In this document: in pieces, positions 26,172-29,422 of the stretch | Layout of the letters: every line of letters starts with the position of its first letter | Position numbering within the stretch: position 1 is the first letter of the stretch | Virus record (IMG/VR): IMGVR_UViG_3300010885_005404 | Location: 1 to 29,422 of that record | Direction: 5' to 3' (one strand) | Length of the DNA: 29,422 nucleotides | Origin: a virus | Made by a program: the position numbers and the translations under genes | Notes under the pieces: model-generated | Database searches by the model: none | The model's input: the letters and a program-made list of their open reading frames with translations, nothing else | What the model was told of the DNA's origin: nothing

Positions 26172-26471
26172 ATGGCAATTCAAATTGATTTAACAAATTC
26201 ACAATATGGTGTTCCTTTCACAGGAGCCTACTTCCGTGTTGTCACCGCAGCAATCTCTCGCACACGCAATCCAGATAACCGCCATTCAGTTATGATTGAC
26301 GTTGCGGGTTACGCAACTGCGCCACAAGATGAAGACACTCGTGATATTGAATTTCGACGCTATCACTGTGCATTAACTGAAGTAGAATCTTGTCAAGGTA
26401 CTACTTTCTTGGCCAAATGCTATGCTTGGGTAATGACACAACCTGATATGCAAGGCTCAATAGGAGTATAA
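26172..26471 (+). CDS. Small conserved phage structural protein, 99 aa
   Basis: ATG at 26172 with an AAGGAAAA ribosome site. The core reads AYFRVVTAAISRTRNPDNRH, a hydrophobic DVAGYA strand, EFRRYHCALTEVESCQGTTF, and LAKCYAWVMTQPDM. This order of motifs recurs in small proteins next to fibre genes in proteobacterial and aquatic phages, but the function is unknown to me. The N-terminal peptide MAIQIDLTNS is very like MSIQIDNTNA at the start of the next gene, which follows with no gap. There is no signal peptide or membrane segment. It may be a fibre-associated connector. Confidence 0.75.
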   Translation: MAIQIDLTNSQYGVPFTGAYFRVVTAAISRTRNPDNRHSVMIDVAGYATAPQDEDTRDIEFRRYHCALTEVESCQGTTFLAKCYAWVMTQPDMQGSIGV

Positions 26472-27239
26472 ATGTCTATTCAAATTGACAACACGAATGC
26501 TGGTACACTAACATTAAAGCCAGCCGCAAGCGGTTCGTATACTTTAACATTTCCTTCGGCAGTTGCTGCTGTAAATGGATATGTACTATCATCAGATACT
26601 AGCGGTACTTTAAGTTGGGCTGCAGGCGGAGGTGGTGCAGAAGCAGATACACTTGCGACTGTAACCGGACGTGGTGCCACTACATCAACTACGCTTTCCA
26701 TAACTAATGCTACTGCATCAACTGCGGTCGGAACAGGCGCACTATTAGTCAGTGGTGGTGCTAGTATTGGTGGTAGGCTGTCCATACAAAATGATTTAGC
26801 CAGCGCAGCGTACGGTGGATCGCAGTCCAATGTATGGAATATTTACACTTATGGTGATACCTCTCCAGGAAAATCTATTGCTATTAGTGCAGGAAGTTCT
26901 ACCGACACTTTCGCTGGTGGTTCTATTACACTTACAAGTGGAAGCGCTGACGAAACTGCCGGTAATGTCAATATCACAGCTGGTAATGGAACTAGTCTCT
27001 CTGCTGCTGCAATTGGTGGATCAATAGTTTTACAAGCGGGTACTGGTCAAGGGTCTGCTGGAAGGGTGCAAATTACAAGAACAACAGCATCAACTTCAAC
27101 CGCAACAGGTGCATTAACTGTGGCTGGCGGTGTTGGCATTGCTGGGGCAGTGTATGCAGGTAGCATATTTTCTAATGGTGCGGAAATAAATACCAAAGCA
27201 CAAACTTTTATCATATCAATGATTTTCGGAGGAATATAA
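26472..27239 (+). CDS. Short tail fibre protein, 255 aa
   Basis: ATG directly follows the upstream stop, with AGGAG at 26462-26466. The chain begins SIQIDNTNAGTLTLKPAASG, then TFPSAVAAVNGYVLSSDTSG and LSWAAGGG, a usual fibre opening. Two TGAL nodes are present (GTGALLVSGGASIGGRLSI at about residues 91-109 and ATGALTVAGGVGIAGAVYAG near 211-230). Between them is a solenoid-like stretch (GGSITLTSGSADETAGNVNI, GGSIVLQAGTGQGSAGRVQI) in which each rung ends in an I-x-L or V-x-I pair. It ends in FIISMIFGGI, a hydrophobic tail. No tip domain or chaperone is visible, so it may be a short side fibre or a base for the coupled genes downstream. Confidence 0.78.
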   Translation: MSIQIDNTNAGTLTLKPAASGSYTLTFPSAVAAVNGYVLSSDTSGTLSWAAGGGGAEADTLATVTGRGATTSTTLSITNATASTAVGTGALLVSGGASIGGRLSIQNDLASAAYGGSQSNVWNIYTYGDTSPGKSIAISAGSSTDTFAGGSITLTSGSADETAGNVNITAGNGTSLSAAAIGGSIVLQAGTGQGSAGRVQITRTTASTSTATGALTVAGGVGIAGAVYAGSIFSNGAEINTKAQTFIISMIFGGI

Positions 27240-27240
27240 A

Positions 27241-27645
27241 GTGGCAAACCCAAATTTACTTAGTGTAACAACAATTCGTGGAAATACAGCGTATATTATA
27301 CCAGCTGTCACAACGGCTGGACAAACCAGTTGGACATACAATGGCACTACAGCACTTACAGGATTAACACCTGCTGCAAATACAGTCAACAAAATAAACA
27401 GTATTGTAGTTACAAATGTTACTGGCAGTAATGCTGCATGCACTGTGTCAATTTCAAACAATGCAACATGGGGTTCCGGAACACCGTACTATGTTGCCTT
27501 TGCAATAACAGTGCCTTCCAATGCTTCTATTATTGTAACAGATAAAACCAATGCTCTTTATGTGACTGAGAATCAGTCTATTGGTGTACAAACAAGTGTG
27601 TCCAGTGCATTAAGTTTTGTTGCTAATTTTGAGGCACTAACATGA
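27241..27645 (+). CDS. Small beta structural protein of aquatic T4-like phages, 134 aa
   Basis: GTG start at 27241, 1 nt after the previous stop, with a strong GGAGG ribosome site (27228-27232). The N-terminus ANPNLLSVTTIRGNTAYII and the ending SVSSALSFVANFEAL fit a family I recall from marine T4-like phages, typically starting 'MANPNIVNVTSI'. The middle (VNKINSIVVTNVTGSNAACT, SISNNATWGSGTPYYVAF, NASIIVTDKTNALYV) is an all-beta sandwich. It overlaps the glycine-rich adhesin by ATGA. This pairing suggests it is an adaptor for that adhesin; the function is otherwise unknown. Confidence 0.76.
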   Translation: MANPNLLSVTTIRGNTAYIIPAVTTAGQTSWTYNGTTALTGLTPAANTVNKINSIVVTNVTGSNAACTVSISNNATWGSGTPYYVAFAITVPSNASIIVTDKTNALYVTENQSIGVQTSVSSALSFVANFEALT

Positions 27646-28631
27646 GTCTAAGATGGCCAGGAGGTAAAATTTCTGCAATCGTGGCAGCAACATCGGCTTC
27701 GGTCGCCACGGGAATATGGACAACTAACACACAAGCACAGGCAAAAGCTGGCGGTGTTTGGCCAGGAAGTCCTACCCCAACAGTTGAATATCTTGTAGTT
27801 GCTGGCGGTGGCGGCGGTGGCTGTAACCATGCTGGTGGCGGTGCTGGTGGCGGTATGAGAACTGCAGCAAGTTTTTCTGTTACTGCAGGTACTCCAATCA
27901 CAGTAACAGTTGGTGCAAGTGGTGCAGGTGCAACTTCGGTATTTGGTAGAGGTATTAATGGTACTGATAGTGTATTTTCAACTATAACTGCTACTGGTGG
28001 TGGTGGTGGTGGTACTAGACATGATGGCAACCAACCAGGTGGGAATCTTGGTAGGGATGGTGGTTCTGGCGGTGGCGGTGGCGGTAATGATTCAACTACA
28101 AACACTGGTGGTTCTGGAAATACTCCTTCTACATCACCAGCACAGGGTACATCAGGCGGTGCTGGTCTCGGCACTGCTACATTTGCAGCAGGTGGCGGTG
28201 GCGGTGGCGGTGGCGCTTCTGGTGTTTCTGGTTTTAACGGTAACGCATCTACTGGTGCAGGTGGTGCTGGTGGTTCAGGAACGCTTTCTTCTATAACAGG
28301 AACATCTACATATTATGCAGGCGGTGGTGGCGGTGGAACATATTTGGGACGCACACCTGGTGCTGGTGGTTCTGGTGGTGGTGGTGCTGGTGCATACGAC
28401 ACTACTCCAGTGGCAGTTGCTGGAACAGATGGCTTGGGTGGCGGTGGCGGTGGCGGTGGTGCAAACGCTGGTGCGGGTGGTCGTGGTGGTTCTGGTGTTT
28501 GTATTATTAGATATGCAGATACATTCCCAGCTGCAACAGCAACAACTGGATTAGATTCTGGATATCCAATTGTTAGTGGCGGATACAGAATCTACAGATG
28601 GACAACATCATCTGGCACTATTACATTTTAA
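27642..28631 (+). CDS. Glycine-rich adhesin, 329 aa
   Basis: It starts at ATG 27642 in an ATGA overlap with the 134-aa gene. The N-terminus has RWPGGKISAIVAATSASVAT then GIWTTNTQAQAKAGGVWPG, the usual attachment opening of this family in aquatic phages. EYLVVAGGGGGG starts the glycine-rich domain, which runs through residues about 50-285 with runs of up to eight Gly (GGT/GGC codons) alternating with short beta phrases (FSVTAGTPITVTVGASGAGA, VFGRGINGTDSVFSTI, YAGGGGGGTYLG). It ends with GGSGVCIIRYADTFPAATAT and YPIVSGGYRIYRWTTSSGTI, the standard closing strands. The fold is probably a polyglycine-II sandwich displaying variable loops, as in T4-like gp38 adhesins, acting in receptor binding. 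Unlike the adhesin at 10294-12314, this one is intact. Confidence 0.83.
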   Translation: MSLRWPGGKISAIVAATSASVATGIWTTNTQAQAKAGGVWPGSPTPTVEYLVVAGGGGGGCNHAGGGAGGGMRTAASFSVTAGTPITVTVGASGAGATSVFGRGINGTDSVFSTITATGGGGGGTRHDGNQPGGNLGRDGGSGGGGGGNDSTTNTGGSGNTPSTSPAQGTSGGAGLGTATFAAGGGGGGGGASGVSGFNGNASTGAGGAGGSGTLSSITGTSTYYAGGGGGGTYLGRTPGAGGSGGGGAGAYDTTPVAVAGTDGLGGGGGGGGANAGAGGRGGSGVCIIRYADTFPAATATTGLDSGYPIVSGGYRIYRWTTSSGTITF

Positions 28632-28643
28632 AAGGTATTTTAA

Positions 28644-28973
28644 ATGCAACTATTTGCTAAAGTAGAAAATGGAATTGTCACCAATGTGATTGTAGCGTCG
28701 GAAGAGGTTATTAATTCTGGTGCGTTTGGTACTGGATGGATCGAAACTTGGACTGATACTATCAATAATCCAAGAAAAAACTATGCAGGTGTTGGATACA
28801 CTTATGATGAAACTCTAAATGCATTTATACCTCCACAACTATTCCCGAGTTGGATTTTAAATAGCGATTGTCAGTGGACTGCTCCAGTTCCCTTTCCAAC
28901 AAATGCTTCTGTTTATGATTACACATGGGACGAGTCCACTATTTCGTGGAAGATATTATCGCCTTTATTATAA
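28644..28973 (+). CDS. Small conserved structural protein, 109 aa (FAxVxNGxVxxVIVA family)
   Basis: ATG at 28644 follows AAAGG. The start MQLFAKVENGIVTNVIVASE, the central RKNYAGVGYTYDETLNAFIP and the ending PFPTNASVYDYTWDES form a pattern that is very common in T4-like marine phages, always as a short protein near fibre genes. Tryptophan and tyrosine are frequent (WIETW, SWIL, QWTAPVPF). Its biochemical role has not been assigned as far as I recall; a tail-fibre attachment or assembly role is inferred from position. Its stop codon lies inside the late promoter of the next gene. Confidence 0.8.
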   Translation: MQLFAKVENGIVTNVIVASEEVINSGAFGTGWIETWTDTINNPRKNYAGVGYTYDETLNAFIPPQLFPSWILNSDCQWTAPVPFPTNASVYDYTWDESTISWKILSPLL

Positions 28974-28976
28974 ATA
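28969..28976 (+). promoter_or_regulatory. T4-type late promoter, exact TATAAATA
   Basis: An exact match to the T4 late promoter consensus TATAAATA at 28969-28976, overlapping the stop of the 109-aa gene and ending 17 nt before the ATG at 28994. AAGGA (28983-28987) is the ribosome site. In T4 such elements are read by polymerase carrying gp55 and gp33. Confidence 0.62.
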
Positions 28977-28993
28977 CATAATAAGGATCAACA

Positions 28994-29422
28994 ATGACCA
29001 TTAACAGAAATCTATCACTACTAACACCAAACGTAAGTGCGTCTGGTGCTGTAAAAAGAATAGAAATTACAAATCTAAATAATATTTCAAATTTATTTAA
29101 TTTTACAACCTGCGTATTTCCATTAAAATTAGATCAAACAAATATAACAAGCAGTGACTTTACTGATTCAAAGGATCTTGAAGTTGTTATTAATGGTCTT
29201 AGATTAACCCCTTATGTAAATCAAGTAACGTATCCATGGTTAACTCCATATGATTCACATAGAGGATTTAGAGCAGTGGCAACATCTACAGATGCGAATG
29301 TTATTATTTACAACGCACCAGCAATAGGAGATTCTGCTTCGGTGACGATTATAAATAACTCGTCTAGTGTACAAACAAGAAAATACCCATATTCAGCTAC
29401 TACAATAGCATTAGGAGATTAA
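28994..29422 (+). CDS. Small virion structural protein, 142 aa
   Basis: ATG at 28994 with AAGGA upstream; the TAA stop falls on the last bases of the window. The protein opens NRNLSLLTPNVSASGAVKRI and has a core of beta strands: LEVVINGLRLTPYVNQVTYP, WLTPYDSHRGFRAV, VIIYNAPAIGDSASVTI. The V-I-N-G-L-R-L-x-P and W-x-T-P-Y-D phrases occur in small virion proteins of cyanophage-like T4 phages. The 'INGLRLTP ... GDSASV' layout is also similar to the beta module in the fibre at 21153 (YVNGVRLSS ... GDIVNLVGF). No membrane segment or catalytic motif is seen. The protein probably ends complete here. Confidence 0.74.
   Translation: MTINRNLSLLTPNVSASGAVKRIEITNLNNISNLFNFTTCVFPLKLDQTNITSSDFTDSKDLEVVINGLRLTPYVNQVTYPWLTPYDSHRGFRAVATSTDANVIIYNAPAIGDSASVTIINNSSSVQTRKYPYSATTIALGD

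Noticed and set aside
27996-28460. CRISPR-like or tandem array signal from periodic GGTGGC tracts
   Set aside because: The tracts are in-frame glycine codons with no spacer/repeat regularity and no cas genes nearby.

Overview
The window is a tightly packed, single-direction structural gene block from a tailed phage, most likely a T4-like (Straboviridae/Kyanoviridae-type) myovirus. I base this on a gp8-like baseplate wedge gene at the left edge, a very large DUF4815-type tail/baseplate-associated protein next to it, TATAAATA-like late promoters, and a long run of fibre genes whose N-termini and repeat phrases are typical of T4-like phages of marine or fresh water. The DNA is A+T-rich. Nothing in the window fixes the host; an aquatic bacterium is the best guess.

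Layout. Positions 2-8688 hold the baseplate side: the 3' part of gene 8 (open at the left edge), a 2278-aa structural protein and a small coiled-coil protein joined to it by an ATGA overlap. Positions 8689-12731 hold a first fibre module: a fibre with phage-tail repeats, then a glycine-rich adhesin that is either split in two by a one-base frame offset or encoded as two overlapping genes, then a small CxxC protein. Positions 12764-21092 hold an S74-chaperone fibre, two small structural genes, and two very long fibre proteins (936 and 1098 aa). After a 60-nt leader with two competing hairpins, positions 21153-28973 hold another fibre, a protein with two tandem LamG-like domains, a fibre with YadA-like head repeats, and a run of small structural/adhesin genes ending in a second glycine-rich adhesin. 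A last small structural gene (28994-29422) follows an exact TATAAATA late promoter; its stop codon coincides with the end of the window.

How it works together (inference). The left genes build baseplate parts. The rest encodes about eight long fibre or adhesin polypeptides plus short accessory proteins, so the particle probably carries a multivalent receptor-binding apparatus. The fibres are mosaics of the same few phrases: N-terminal attachment motifs (PLTxxExDxNF, GELAINYAD), TGALxVxGGxGxA nodes, LTNKTL shaft repeats and VLVKxQ-VEEG modules. They end in different tips: LamG, PA14-like, glycine-rich, S74 and YadA-like. All 21 genes are on the plus strand, mostly with gaps under 40 nt or short overlaps. 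No stretch over 60 nt lacks a gene. I see no RNA gene, CRISPR array, transposase, integrase or attachment site.

The points most worth a second look are the split glycine-rich/PA14 adhesin with a C-terminal membrane-like segment, the two-hairpin leader at 21093-21152 that can hide a ribosome binding site, and a beta module shared between the gp8-like and DUF4815-type proteins.
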